This document shows, piece after piece, positions 44,521 to 53,153 of a DNA stretch of 64,000 nucleotides. The DNA is from Streptomyces sp. SW4 (GTDB lineage Bacteria; Actinomycetota; Actinomycetes; Streptomycetales; Streptomycetaceae). Position 1 is the stretch's first letter. The number at the start of each line of letters is the position of its first letter. Location of the stretch: positions 4,523,001 through 4,587,000 of the forward strand of contig QKWM01000004.1 in NCBI GenBank assembly GCA_003248315.1, in the 5' to 3' direction. Under the pieces are notes generated by a model. It made no database searches. It was given only the letters and a program-made list of their open reading frames with translations, and was not told where the DNA came from. Both the position numbers and the translations under genes were made by a program.

Positions 44521-44814
44521 ATGCAGTGTCCGAAGTGCCGTGCCCCGATGCACACCTACAACCGCAACGGCGTCCAGATCGAGCAGTGCAGCAGCTGCCG
44601 GGGGATCTTCCTCGACTACGGCGAGCTCGAGGCCCTCACCCGCCTGGAGGCCCAGTGGGCCCAGGCCGCACCGCCGCCCCCGCCCGCCCGCAGGCGTACC
44701 CCGCCGCGCCTCCCGCCCCGCGGCCCCCGCCTGGGCGCCCCGCACGCCGGCCACGGGCATCACCACGGCCACCACCGTCACAAGAGCTTCGGCCGCATGC
44801 TGTTCTCCAGCTGA
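44521..44814 (+). CDS. TFIIB-type zinc-ribbon protein with His-rich tail
   Basis: 97 residues. The N-terminus MQCPKCRAPMHTYNRNGVQIEQCSSCRGIFLDYGELEAL is a zf-TFIIB ribbon with two CxxC pairs. A Pro/Arg-rich linker leads to HAGHGHHHGHHRHKSFGRMLFSS, whose histidines could bind metal. In the linker the other frames also look plausible, so two compensating base losses may hide there. Role unknown. Confidence 0.8.
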   Translation: MQCPKCRAPMHTYNRNGVQIEQCSSCRGIFLDYGELEALTRLEAQWAQAAPPPPPARRRTPPRLPPRGPRLGAPHAGHGHHHGHHRHKSFGRMLFSS

Positions 44815-44888
44815 GCCCTGGGCCGCCGGGCCCCGTCACGCCCCGACGGGCCCGGCCGGCACGACCACGGGCCCGGCCGGCACGACGA

Positions 44889-44921
44889 AAACCCCCGGCC
44901 GTACACGACGGCCGGGGGTTT
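44889..44921. terminator. Terminator of the tRNA cluster
   Basis: AAACCCCCGGCCGT (44889-44902), loop ACACG, ACGGCCGGGGGTTT (44908-44921). Read leftwards it ends GGGTTTTCG, a canonical intrinsic terminator for the leftward tRNA transcript, and it can also stop the zinc-ribbon gene. Confidence 0.88.
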
Positions 44922-44928
44922 CCGGGTG

Positions 44929-45000
44929 TGGACGATACTGGGATTGAACCAGTGACCTCTTCCGTGTCAGGGAAGCGCTCTCCCGCTGAGCTAATCGTCC
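44929..45000 (-). tRNA. tRNA-Val (GAC)
   Basis: 72 nt on the minus strand with acceptor GGACGAT/ATCGTCC, D-arm TAGCTCAGCGGGAGAGC, anticodon loop CTGACAC (anticodon GAC) and T-arm GGTTCAATCC. No encoded CCA. Confidence 0.95.
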
Positions 45001-45030
45001 TCGGGGCCGTGACCGACAGGTCACGGAGCG

Positions 45031-45102
45031 TGCGCGATACTGGGATTGAACCAGTGACCTCTTCCGTGTCAGGGAAGCGCTCTCCCGCTGAGCTAATCGC
45101 GC
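45031..45102 (-). tRNA. tRNA-Val (GAC), variant acceptor stem
   Basis: Identical to the neighbouring Val genes except that the acceptor stem is GCGCGAT/ATCGCGC, a paired two-position change that keeps full pairing. Anticodon GAC. Confidence 0.95.
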
Positions 45103-45153
45103 GGGGATCCCCGCGGACCAGGATCCTTGCGGATCGAGGTCCTTGCGGACCAG

Positions 45154-45225
45154 TGGACGATACTGGGATTGAACCAGTGACCTCTTCCGTGTCAGGGAAG
45201 CGCTCTCCCGCTGAGCTAATCGTCC
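45154..45225 (-). tRNA. tRNA-Val (GAC)
   Basis: Same sequence as the copy at 44929-45000; anticodon GAC, acceptor GGACGAT. Confidence 0.95.
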
Positions 45226-45229
45226 TTGG

Positions 45230-45300
45230 AGGTGGAGACGGGATTTGAACCCGTGTAGACGGCTTTGCAGGCCGTTGCCTCGCCTCTCGGCCACTCCACC
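45230..45300 (-). tRNA. tRNA-Cys (GCA)
   Basis: 71 nt; acceptor GGTGGAG/CTCCACC, discriminator U as expected for tRNA-Cys, anticodon loop CTGCAAA (GCA). Five bases upstream of the third tRNA-Val in the same transcript. Confidence 0.95.
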
Positions 45301-45338
45301 AGGAGCATAGGGGATCTTGTGGAACCCCTGTTCCTTCG

Positions 45339-45411
45339 AGCGGACGACGAGGCTCGAACTCGCGACCTCAACCTTGGCAAGGTTGCGCTCTACCAACTGA
45401 GCTACGTCCGC
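45339..45411 (-). tRNA. tRNA-Gly (GCC)
   Basis: 73 nt; acceptor GCGGACG/CGTCCGC, anticodon loop TTGCCAA (GCC), T-arm GAGTTCGAGCC. First gene of the leftward tRNA cluster. Confidence 0.95.
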
Positions 45412-45588
45412 CTGTCGTTTCGGTCCGCTTCCGCGTCCCGGCGACGTGTTGAACTCTAGCGGATTCCGGGGCCAGTACAAAAACGCGTTTGTGCAGCGTG
45501 CTGCGCTGCCCCTGACGCCGACCTGCTCACGGCGTCCGGAAGGACACGTTCGGGTCACCTCCCGGACACCGGTCATAGACTCGACGGC

Positions 45589-46634
45589 GTGCACGACCTC
45601 CCTCCTCTCGCACGGTTCGGCGACCGTCTCGCCACCGGCCTGCGCGATGTGACCAGCGACCCCTCGGCCCTCGACTCCAGCGGCTTCTGGGCCGTCGTGG
45701 CGGACTTCGAGGGCGCCTGACCTGCGCGCGCTTCGCCGACGTCCGTACCGAACCGGTCCCGAGCCGGTGCCGGGCCGCTGGCGGGGGCCCGCCGTCGGCG
45801 ACTGGACGTCCTCGCTCGACCGCGCCGCGTACACGGCGGCCGTCCGCCGCATCCGGGAGCACATAGCGGCCGGCGAGGTCTACCAGGCCAACCTCTGCCG
45901 CGTGCTGTCGGCGCCCGTGCCGGCCGACGCGGACGTGGACGCCCTGACCGCCCTGCTGGCGCGCGGCAACCCCGCGCCGTATGCCGGAACGATTCGGCTG
46001 CCCGGGCACGGGGTCGAGACGGCCACCGCGTCCCCGGAGCTGTTCCTGCGCCGCGACGGCCGGGTGGTGGAGTCGGGGCCGATCAAGGGCACCGGGCGCA
46101 CCGAGGCGGACCTCCTGGAGAAGGACTACGCCGAGAACGTCATGATCGTGGACCTCGTCCGCAACGACATCGGGCGCGTCTGCGCCACGGGAAGCGTCAC
46201 GGTGCCCGACCTGTGCGCCGTCGAGAAGCACCCCGGACTGGTCCACCTGGTGTCGACGGTGCGCGGCGAGCTGCGGGACGGGGCCGGATGGCCGAGCTGC
46301 TCGGCGCCGCCTTCCCGCCCGGGTCGGTCACCGGCGCCCCAAGTCCAGCGCCCTGCGGATCATCGAGGCGCTGGAGACGGCGCCCCGGGCCCGTACTGCG
46401 GCGGCATCGGCTGGGTCGACGCCGACCGGGGCACCGGGGAGCTGGCCGTCGGCATCCGCACCTTCTGGATCGACCGCACCGCCGGGGCGCCGTGCTGCGT
46501 TTCGGCACCGGGGCCGGCATCACCTGGGGCTCCGACCCGAGGGGGAGTGGCGGGAGACCGAACTGAAGGCGTCGCGGCTGCTCGCGGTAGCGTCGGGGGC
46601 GTACGAGGTGAGTGGAGAGGGACTACCGACGTGA
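45589..46634 (+). CDS. pabB: Aminodeoxychorismate synthase component I (seven apparent frameshifts)
   Basis: PabB aminates chorismate to aminodeoxychorismate for folate and PABA-derived metabolites. The joined chain is 350 residues: SSLDRAAYTAAVRRIREHIAAGEVYQANLCRVL, SPELFLRRDGRVVESGPIKGTGR, KDYAENVMIVDLVRNDIGRVC and, in restored frames, AAFPPGSVTGAPKSSALRIIEALE and GPYCGGIGWVDADRGTGELAVGIRTF. The lysine of PIKGT is diagnostic of PabB rather than anthranilate synthase. Losses lie near 45710, 45750, 46288, 46337, 46384, 46487 and 46545. The stop overlaps the pabC GTG. Confidence 0.9.
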
Positions 46635-47448
46635 AGATCTGGCTCGACGGCGGGCTGCAGGACATCGAGGCCGCCCGCGTCTCCGTCTTCGACCACGGTC
46701 TGACCGTGGGCGACGGCATCTTCGAGACCGTGAAGGCGGTGGACGGCCGGCCGTTCGCGCTGACCCGGCACCTCGACCGGCTGACCCGCTCGGCCCGCGG
46801 GCTCGGCCTGCCCGACCCCGATCTCGACGAGGTCCGCCGCGCCTGCGACGCCGTCCTGGCCGCGAACCCCGTGCCGCTCGGCCGGCTGCGCATCACCTAC
46901 ACCGGCGGCCACGGGCCCTCGGCTCCGACCGCGGCGATCACGGCACGACGCTGGTGGTCGCCCTCGGCGAGACCGCCGCCGCCCGACTCCACGGCCGTGG
47001 TCACGGTGCCCTGGACCCGCAACGAGCGCGGGGCGCTGACCGGCCTGAAGACGACCTCGTACGCCGAGAACGTCGTCGCCCTCGCGCGGGCCCGGGAACG
47101 CGGTGCCTCCGAGGCCCTGTTCGGCAACACCGTGGGGCAGTTGTGCGAGGGGACCGGTTCCAACGTCTTCGTCGTCCTGGACGGCGAGATCCACACCCGC
47201 CGCTCGCCTCCGGGTGCCTCGCGGGCATCACCCGCGCCCTCACCGTGGAGTGGACGGGGGCCAAGGAGACCGATCTGCCGCTGGACGTGCTGGAGCGGGC
47301 CGACGAGGTCTTCCTGACGTCGACGCTGCGGGACGTCCAGGCCGTGCACCGGGTCGACGACCGCGAACTGCCGGGCGCGCCGGGCCCGGTGACCGCCAAG
47401 GCGATGCGCGTCTTCGAGGAGCGGTCCGGGGACGACCTGGACCCCTGA
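46631..47448 (+). CDS. pabC: Aminodeoxychorismate lyase, class IV aminotransferase fold (about four lost bases)
   Basis: A pyridoxal-phosphate enzyme releasing pyruvate from aminodeoxychorismate to give p-aminobenzoate. It begins KIWLDGGLQDIEAARVSVFDHGLTVGDGIFETVKAVDG, the standard class IV start, and has ALTGLKTTSYAENVVALARARERGASEALFGNTVGQLCEGTGSNVFVVLDGEI and a C-terminal DEVFLTSTLRDVQAVHRVDD. Lost bases are inferred near 46915, two near 46980 and one near 47207; restored length 273. Coupling to pabB supports PabC rather than a branched-chain aminotransferase. Confidence 0.88.
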
Positions 47449-47550
47449 CCGCCCCGGCCTCTGATCGTCGGCGGCTGATCGCCGGCGAGGACGGCGAAAA
47501 GCTCGGAAACGAGGCTGACGCCGGGTCCGCCGCCGGGTAGAAAGCCGGTG

Positions 47551-48374
47551 ATGACCACGACCCTGCGGCCGACCGAGCCGCTTCAGCGCGCGGCCGACGG
47601 GACGCGTTCACGCCGCTACCAGGTGTGCGTGAACAGCCGTCCCGTCGGCGAGATACACCTCGGCACCTCGCCCGGCCTCGGCGACTTCGTGGCCCGCGTC
47701 TCGCATCTGCACATCGCCGAGGCCGACCGCCGGCGCGGCCGGGCGACCGTCGCCGCCCTGGCCGCGGAGGAGGTCGCCCGGGGCTGGGGCTGCCGGCAGA
47801 TCGAGGTGTCGGTCCCGCCGACGCCGGGGCGGCGCTGCGGCTGGCCGGGGCGCTCGGCTACGTCCCGCGCAGCCGCGGCATGGAGAAGACGCTCGGCGAC
47901 ACCGCGCCCGCCCTGCCCCCGGGGAGCCGCTCCCGGCCCATGACCGGGGCCGAGTTCGACGCCTGGTACGCGCACGAGTCGGCACAGTACGCGCGCACCT
48001 GGACCGAGCGCGGACTGCCCGAGGCCGAGGCCCGCGCCAAGGCCCGGCGGGACCACGAGACGCTGCTGCCGGACGGCGCGGCCACCCGGGACATGCGCTT
48101 CAGCGTCCTGGAGCACGACGGCGTCCGCGTCGGCACGCTGTGGCTGGCACTGCGCCGCGAGGACGCCTACGTCTTCGACGTCGAGACCGACCCGGCGCAC
48201 CGCGGACGCGGGCACGGCCGCACCCTGATGCTGTTGGCGGAGGGCCAGGCGATCGCCGCGGGCCGGCGCGTGCTGGGGCTCAACGTCTTCGCCGGCAACA
48301 CCGCGGCCGAGCGGCTCTACGCGTCGCTCGGCTACCGGACCACGCGGCACAGCCTGTACAAGCCGCTGCTGTGA
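47551..48374 (+). CDS. Tandem-domain GNAT acetyltransferase (one apparent frameshift)
   Basis: About 274 residues with two GNAT halves, as in mycothiol synthase-like proteins. The first (HLHIAEADRRRGRATVAALAAEEVARGWGCRQIEVSV) has a weak acetyl-CoA loop; the second is complete (VFDVETDPAHRGRGHGRTLMLLAEGQAIAAGRRVLGLNVFAGNTAAERLYASLGY). A base is missing near 47820. ATG at 47551 or GTG at 47548. It is not MshD as far as I can tell; substrate unknown. Confidence 0.82.
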
Positions 48375-48413
48375 CGCGCCCGACGGCCCCGGCGCACCGG
48401 GGGCGTACCGGGG

Positions 48414-48463
48414 CTGGTCCCGTTCCCGGGCTGGTCCCGTTCCCGGCTGGTCCCGTTCCCGGG
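48414..48463. repeat. Short tandem repeat, three copies of about 17 bp
   Basis: CTGGTCCCGTTCCCGG is repeated at 48414, 48431 and 48447 with one-base length differences in a G run. It lies between the GNAT gene and the convergent DsbA-like gene. Confidence 0.7.
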
Positions 48464-48502
48464 CCGGCCCTCGGCGGGGACGGCCCGAGGGAGGTCACCT
48501 CC

Positions 48503-49021
48503 TCAGGCGTCCGGCCCGCCCAGCAGCCGGTCCGCGATCTCCTCGATGCGCTCGCGCAGCCCCTCCTGGCTCTTGCCGCCGTCCAGGCGCTCCCGCCGAT
48601 GACGTACGTCGGCGTGCCCGTCACCCCGATGGCCTTGCCCTCGGCCTGGTCCGCGTCGACGATCAGGATGTGCCGGCCGTCGATCAGCGCCGTGTCGAAC
48701 TCCTCGGCGTCCAGACCGAGTTCCCGGGCCGTGTCGACGAGGAAGGCCTCGCCCCCGCGGTCCAGCTCCTCGACCCGGTCCAGCACCGCCTCCACGTACG
48801 GCCAGCCCTTCCCCTGCGCCGCGGCCTCCTCGGCGGCCTGGGCCGCGGCGAAGGCGTGCTTGTGCTTGTCCAGGGGAAGTGCCGCAGCCGCACCTCCAGG
48901 TGGTCGCCGTACCGGGCGCGCAGGGCGCGGACGTCGTCCAGGGCGGTGCGGCAGTCCGGGCACTGCAGCTCGCACCAGACGTCGAGGACGGCGGCGGGGC
49001 GGGCGGGGAGGAGTCGCTCAT
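48503..49021 (-). CDS. DsbA-family (FrnE-like) thiol oxidoreductase (three apparent frameshifts)
   Basis: Joined frames give about 173 residues: VLDVWCELQCPDCRTALDDVRALRARYGDHLEVRLRHFPLDKHKHAFAAAQAAEEA, then DTARELGLDAEEFDTALIDGRHILIVDADQAEGKAIGVTGTPTYVIGG and LRERIEEIADRLLGG. The redox motif is CPDC, and VTGTPTYVIGG supplies the cis-proline loop of thioredoxin folds. No signal peptide, so a cytoplasmic disulphide or isomerase role is likely. Bases are lost near 49000, 48880 and 48590. Confidence 0.85.
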   Translation of the reverse strand: MSDSSPPAPPPSSTSGASCSARTAAPPWTTSAPCAPGTATTWRCGCGTSPGQAQARLRRGPGRRGGRGAGEGLAVRGGGAGPGRGAGPRGRGLPRRHGPGTRSGRRGVRHGADRRPAHPDRRRGPGRGQGHRGDGHADVRHRRERLDGGKSQEGLRERIEEIADRLLGGPDA

Positions 49022-49248
49022 GGGCGACAGTCTCCCAGCCCCGGCGCCGGCGGCCCAAACGGACCTCCCGTCGCCCCGGGGCCGCCCCACCACCGGGACC
49101 AGGGAGGAGCCGACCCCGACCCTGGGAGGAGCCGACCCGGAGATCTCCCTGATCTCGGGCGGGGGCATGGCCGGGCCGGGTCCGGACGGTGCAGGATGGA
49201 AGGGACGAAGTGCCCTCTTGCCCGAGCCGGCCAAGCCTGGAGGACCGG

Positions 49249-49694
49249 ATGATTGCCGAGACCGTCTGCTCCGCCGTTTCCGCGGCAGGCCTGGGCATCG
49301 CGGCGATCACCGCGTACCGCAGGCGCTTCCTCGCCGCGGCCCGTACGGCCGCCTACGCGCTGATCCCCGTCGGTCTGGTGATGACCGGCATCGTCGACTG
49401 GCTCGCGGACACGGCCTTCAGCCCCATGGCCTGGGCCGGCTTCGGCGTGCTCGGGCCTCCTGGCTGCTGTTCCTGACCACGCGGACCGTGGAGCGCCGGC
49501 GCGGTGGCACCCGCAAGGAGCGCAAGGAGGCCCGTGCCGCCGCCCGGGGCGAGGCGGTGGCCCCGGCGGCCTCGGCGCCCTCCCTGAGTGCCGGCTCCGC
49601 CTCCGCCCGGCCGGCGGCCCGGCCCGCCGCCGGAAAGGCCGCCGACGACGACTTCAGCGACATCGAGGCCATTCTGAAGAAGCACGGCATCTGA
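49249..49694 (+). CDS. Membrane protein with acidic C-terminal tail (one apparent frameshift)
   Basis: About 148 residues: helices SAVSAAGLGIAAITAYRRRFL, AAYALIPVGLVMTGIVDWLAD and SPMAWAGFGVLGASWLLFLTT, a charged segment RTVERRRGGTRKERKEARAAARG, an Ala/Pro linker and the ending DDDFSDIEAILKKHGI. The terminal DIEAILKKHGI helix is a recurrent tail among Streptomyces membrane proteins and may bind a partner. A G is missing near 49456. Function unknown. Confidence 0.72.
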
Positions 49695-49887
49695 CGCGGA
49701 CGCGGCGCCTCGGGCCGGCCGCTCGGCCACGGCCGCCCGCATCCGGCGGGATCGGACACAGGGGGTCGGCCCCCGTCCGCAAGTGATCACAACCCGAACC
49801 GAAGATCACGGTTAACGGCGAAGTCCGGTGCTCAACGTGTGTGCCGATCGCGCCGGAAGCGTGAACTGCGCCATCATCGCCGGCGAG

Positions 49888-50055
49888 ATGCTGGACACGA
49901 CGCAGCTGGACACGACAGAGAGCGACGCCGCGCCGCGGAAGGACGAGCCGCGCGGCTGCCTCTTCGCCCTTTCCCAGCCACCGCTGATGATCTTCCTGGC
50001 GGTGATCGGGTCTCTGCTGCTCATGGCTTCGTTGCACGATCTGCTGTTGCTGTGA
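49888..50055 (+). CDS. Small membrane protein of unknown function
   Basis: 55 residues from ATG 49888: an acidic N-terminus (MLDTTQLDTTESDAAPRKDEPRG) and a C-terminal helix PPLMIFLAVIGSLLLMASLHDLLLL. A longer frame from GTG 49828 adds residues of atypical composition. No family recognised. Confidence 0.55.
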   Translation: MLDTTQLDTTESDAAPRKDEPRGCLFALSQPPLMIFLAVIGSLLLMASLHDLLLL

Positions 50056-50148
50056 GCCGTACCCGCGTTCCCCGGCGACACCCGCCGGGGGGCGCGTCGG
50101 ACCGGCGTCGCCCGCGCCCCTCTCGCCCGGGGTCCCGCGCGGGCGCTC

Positions 50149-50708
50149 TCAGCCCGCGGCCTCCTTGCGGCGCGCCCGGTACGCGGCGACGTGCAGCCGG
50201 TTGCCGCAGGTGCGGCTGTCGCAGTACCGCCGAGAGCGGTTGCGGGAGAGGTCGACGAAGGCGCGCCGGCAGTCGGGGGCCTCGCAGCGGCGCAGCCGCT
50301 CACGCTCCCCGGCGACGACGAAGAAGGCCAGGGCCATCCCGCAGTCCGCGGCCAGATGGTCCGCGACGGAGGCGCCGGGCGCGAAGTAGTGGACGTGCCA
50401 GTCGTAGCCGTCGTGGTCGGTGAGCCGGGGGTCGTGCCCGCGGCCGCGACCAGTTCGTTGATCAGCCCGGCGGCGGCACGGGCGTCGGGAGCGGCGAAGA
50501 CCGCGGCGAAGCGGCCGCGGATCTTGCGCACCGCCGACAGGTCGAGGTCCGAGAGCACCCCCACATCACTGATTTCGTGGTTTCGTACGAAATCCTCGAG
50601 TGCGGCGACGTCCGGCAGCCCGTCCGGCGTCGACTCGTCCTCCGGTGCGGTGTTCACCAGATCGACCACGGTGTCGAGGGCGCACCGGGTGTCGTGGGTG
50701 ATCAGCAC
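50149..50708 (-). CDS. CGNR zinc-finger / ABATE domain protein (one apparent frameshift)
   Basis: About 186 residues. The N-terminal ABATE-like domain (RCALDTVVDLVNTAP, LEDFVRNHEISDVGVLSDLDLSAVRKIRGRFAAVF) is followed by the CGNR ribbon CEAPDCRRAFVDLSRNRSRRYCDSRTCGNRLHVAAYRARR, which binds zinc and probably DNA. Such proteins are putative stress-linked transcription regulators. GTG at 50708 follows GGGAGCG. A base is missing near 50440. Confidence 0.88.
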
Positions 50709-51216
50709 GTTTCGCTCCCTGGCCTGGGGGTCGGGCGGGCGCCCGCCGATGCTGGCCGATGGTAGTGGCTCACGGAGCCGCCGTACCGGGCCGCGCAGCC
50801 GCCCTTTCGCACCACCGTCGGCGCCGGGTGTGCGCCCGGTCCCGGCGGTGCGCCGGGCCGTCCCGGTCCCGATACCGCCCTCCGCGCTCCCTCTCCCCGC
50901 CCGCGGATGCCCGTACAACGCCGCCCGGCCGCCCCCGGTTCCCGAACCCGCGCGCACGTCGGCACCGCCCCTTCCTCTGTCCGCCACCACACCGGTGCCG
51001 CTCCCGTTCCCCTGTCCGCAGGCACACCGGTGCCGGTCTCGGTTCCCGAGTCCGGATTCGCACCGGCGCCGCTCCGGGGTCCCGTGTCCGGACGCGCACC
51101 GGCGCCGCCCCCGCGGAGATCCGCGGCGACGGCGCCGGCACGTGCCGTATGCGGTTGTCCCGGCCCGAGCCGTCACCCCGAGTCGACGGCGCCGGGCGGC
51201 ATGGCGGGGCCTCGCC
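50709..51216. other. 508-base gap between ssgB and the CGNR gene, with repeats
   Basis: No gene accepted. Three contiguous degenerate 36-bp units beginning ACCGGYGCCG start at 50991, 51026 and 51062, with a fourth start at 51098. All six frames have long open stretches only because of GC bias. Confidence 0.55.
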
Positions 51217-51629
51217 CTAGCTTTCCGCCAGGATGTGCGAGAGCTCCTGATCGAGGTCGAAGTGCCGGTGCTCCGTGCCCGGGGCACGGCGGCATCGGTC
51301 CGCTTCAGGAAGGACTCCAGGGCCCGCGCCGGGGCCTCGAGCAGTGCCTCTCCCTCCGGGGAGCTCAGGGCGATGCACACGACGCCCTGACCATGGCTGC
51401 GCGACGGCCAGACGCGGACGTCGCCGGTGCCGGTGGGACGGTGGAGCCCCTCGGCGAGGAGGTCGCGGGCGAACACCCACTCGACGGTCTCCTCGGCTCC
51501 GGTGTGGAAGGTGGCGTGCACGGCGTAGGGGTCGGCCGTGTCGTACCGCAGGCCTGCGGGGACAGGCAGGGAGGACTCGCTCGACACAACGAGGCGCAGG
51601 TGCAGCTCGCAGCTGACCGTGGTGTTCAT
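51217..51629 (-). CDS. ssgB: Sporulation and cell-division protein SsgB (one apparent frameshift)
   Basis: SsgB recruits FtsZ to sporulation septa in aerial hyphae. The restored chain has 137 residues, the exact usual length, and reads MNTTVSCELHLRLVVSSESSLPVPAGLRYDTADPYAVHATFHTG, ETVEWVFARDLLAEGLHRPTGTGDVRVWPSR and ALESFLKRTDAAVPPGTEHRHFDLDQELSHILAES. A base is missing near 51280. It is a sporulating-actinomycete marker gene. The upstream gap is AT-rich for this genome and contains GTAAAC and GTTTAC in opposite orientations. Confidence 0.96.
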
Positions 51630-51820
51630 AAGCGCCAGGGCCTTTCGCTCAGTGTGCGCTCGGGGATTCGCACGTCGGCGAAATCGACATGCCACCTACG
51701 GTGCCGTTGTAAACCCCTCTGAGTGTTTTGCGTGTGTTTACGTAACTCATCCGGCGGAGGGATCGTTGTCAAGGTGCGGCCATTCCGGTGACTCGTTTCG
51801 CTCGGGTAGGGTTTGGCCGT

Positions 51821-52296
51821 ATGAACACGGGGAGTGACATGCCGGGCGAGGTGGCCGTGGCGACGGACGAGACCAGGACGGGCGAGATCGGCACCGAGAG
51901 CACGGACGGGGCGGAAACCGAGCGGGGACTCGGCTCCAGGGCGCCCGAATTCGTCAAGGCGCGCCGCATGCTGCACCTCAGCTGGCAGGTGGGCGTCTTC
52001 ATCATCGGACTGGCGGTCGTGATCGCCGGCATCATCATGCTGCCGCTGCCCGGGCCCGGCTGGGTCGTGATCTTCGGCGGCATGGCGATCTGGGCGACCG
52101 AGTTCGTCTGGGCCCAGCTGGTGCTGCGCTGGACCAAGCGCAAGGTCACCGAGGCGGCCCAGCGTGCGCTCGACCCAAGGTGCGCCGCCGCAACATGATC
52201 CTCACGGCGATCGGCCTGGTGATCGTCGCGGCCATCGCCGGCTTCTACCTGTGGAAGTTCGGCTTCGTGATGCCCTGGAAGATCGAGAACCAGTGA
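51821..52296 (+). CDS. TIGR02611 (PGPGW) family membrane protein (one apparent frameshift)
   Basis: About 158 residues: an acidic N-terminus, then a helix-loop-helix LSWQVGVFIIGLAVVIAGIIMLPLPGPGWVVIFGGMAIWATEFVWAQ holding the PGPGW signature, a basic linker, and a last helix LTAIGLVIVAAIAGFYLWKFGFVMPWK after a restored base near 52180. Family function unknown. ATG at 51821 or 51839. Divergent from ssgB. Confidence 0.85.
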
Positions 52297-52423
52297 GCCG
52301 GCCGGGGCGCCGCCGGGGCGGCCGTCGCGCCGCCCCCCGACCACCGGCGCCCCCTGCCCGGCCCCGGCTCCCGGCCGTGGTCACAGGCACCCCCTGACAT
52401 GCGGTAATGTTCTTCCTGCGCCC

Positions 52424-52495
52424 GGGCGATTAGCTCAGTGGGAGAGCGCTTCGTTCACACCGAAGAGGTCACTGGTTCGAACCCAGTATCGCCCA
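52424..52495 (+). tRNA. tRNA-Val (CAC), copy 1
   Basis: 72 nt: acceptor GGGCGAT/ATCGCCC, D-arm TAGCTCAGTGGGAGAGC, anticodon loop TTCACAC (CAC) and T-arm GGTTCGAACC. Identical to the copy at 60406. TAATGT at 52405-52410 is a possible -10 box. Confidence 0.95.
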
Positions 52496-52504
52496 CCCGG
52501 AACG

Positions 52505-52536
52505 TCGGCCCATCTGCGAAACCGCAGGTGGGCCGA
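52505..52536 (+). terminator. Terminator after tRNA-Val copy 1
   Basis: TCGGCCCATCTGCG pairs with CGCAGGTGGGCCGA around an AAAC loop (14 pairs, one G-U). Confidence 0.8.
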
Positions 52537-52999
52537 TGTCGTATGCGCGGCCGGCGCGCTCCGGCCGGATGCCGGCCCGCGTGGGCCGCGCGGGCCGCGT
52601 GAGCCGCGTGGGCCGCGTGGGCGGGGCGGACCGGTGGTCTCCCCGGCGCGACCCCGCCCGGCGCCCGCGCCGTAACCCCGCCCAGTGCCCACGCCGCCAC
52701 CCCGCCCAGCACCCCCGCTCGACGCTCCCCGCGTGAACCGCCCGGCACGAACCGCCGTGCGCAATCCGCCCGGCGCCCCGCCCGCCCCGCCCGGCGCCCC
52801 CGCCGGATCCACCCGGCGCCCCGGGCGCCGGCCTCGCGGTGAGCCCCCGCCCCCGAAGCAGGACCCCGTCCCGAGCCCGCCGTCCGGTCCGCCGGACGCA
52901 TCGGTTCCGACCTGCGCCGTCGCCTCCACCGGCGCTCCCGCCCCGCGTCCCCGCTCCCGCGGCCGCCACGCGGCCCACGAGAAATCTCTGCCGGACGCA
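52537..52999. other. Low-complexity gap before the pectin operon
   Basis: No gene accepted. Five 9-bp units of the CGCGTGGGC type occupy 52578-52622, and the middle is monotonous CCCGCCCGGCGCC-like sequence. Confidence 0.5.
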
Positions 53000-53059
53000 T
53001 TGACGCGCCCCCGCCCCCTCCGTACCTTGTGCCAGCAAGCGCTTACTTGAAACGTTTCA
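53000..53059 (+). promoter_or_regulatory. Promoter and two LacI-type operators of the rhamnogalacturonan operon
   Basis: TTGACG (53000-53005) and TACCTT (53023-53028) are spaced 17 bases. Immediately downstream lie AAGCGCTT (53037-53044) and TGAAACGTTTCA (53048-53059), both perfect palindromes with a central CG or GC as bound by LacI-family repressors. They cover the expected start of transcription. No LacI gene is in the window. Confidence 0.75.
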
Positions 53060-53153
53060 GTCAGTCGTCCGCCAACGGGTCCCCTGGGGGTCCCGCAGCG
53101 GATCCGTCAACCGATTCGCCGATATGGCGAGGCACACGCAGGGAGGCCCGACG

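Noticed and set aside
45589..47448. Programmed ribosomal frameshifting in pabB-pabC
   Set aside because: Eleven shifts in two genes without slippery sites or structures, in line with the error pattern seen throughout the window.
49812..51695. A 627-codon minus-strand frame spanning ssgB, the repeats and the CGNR gene
   Set aside because: Only its ends resemble real proteins (SsgB and CGNR); the middle is repeat-derived and the fusion results from a lost base removing the ssgB stop frame.
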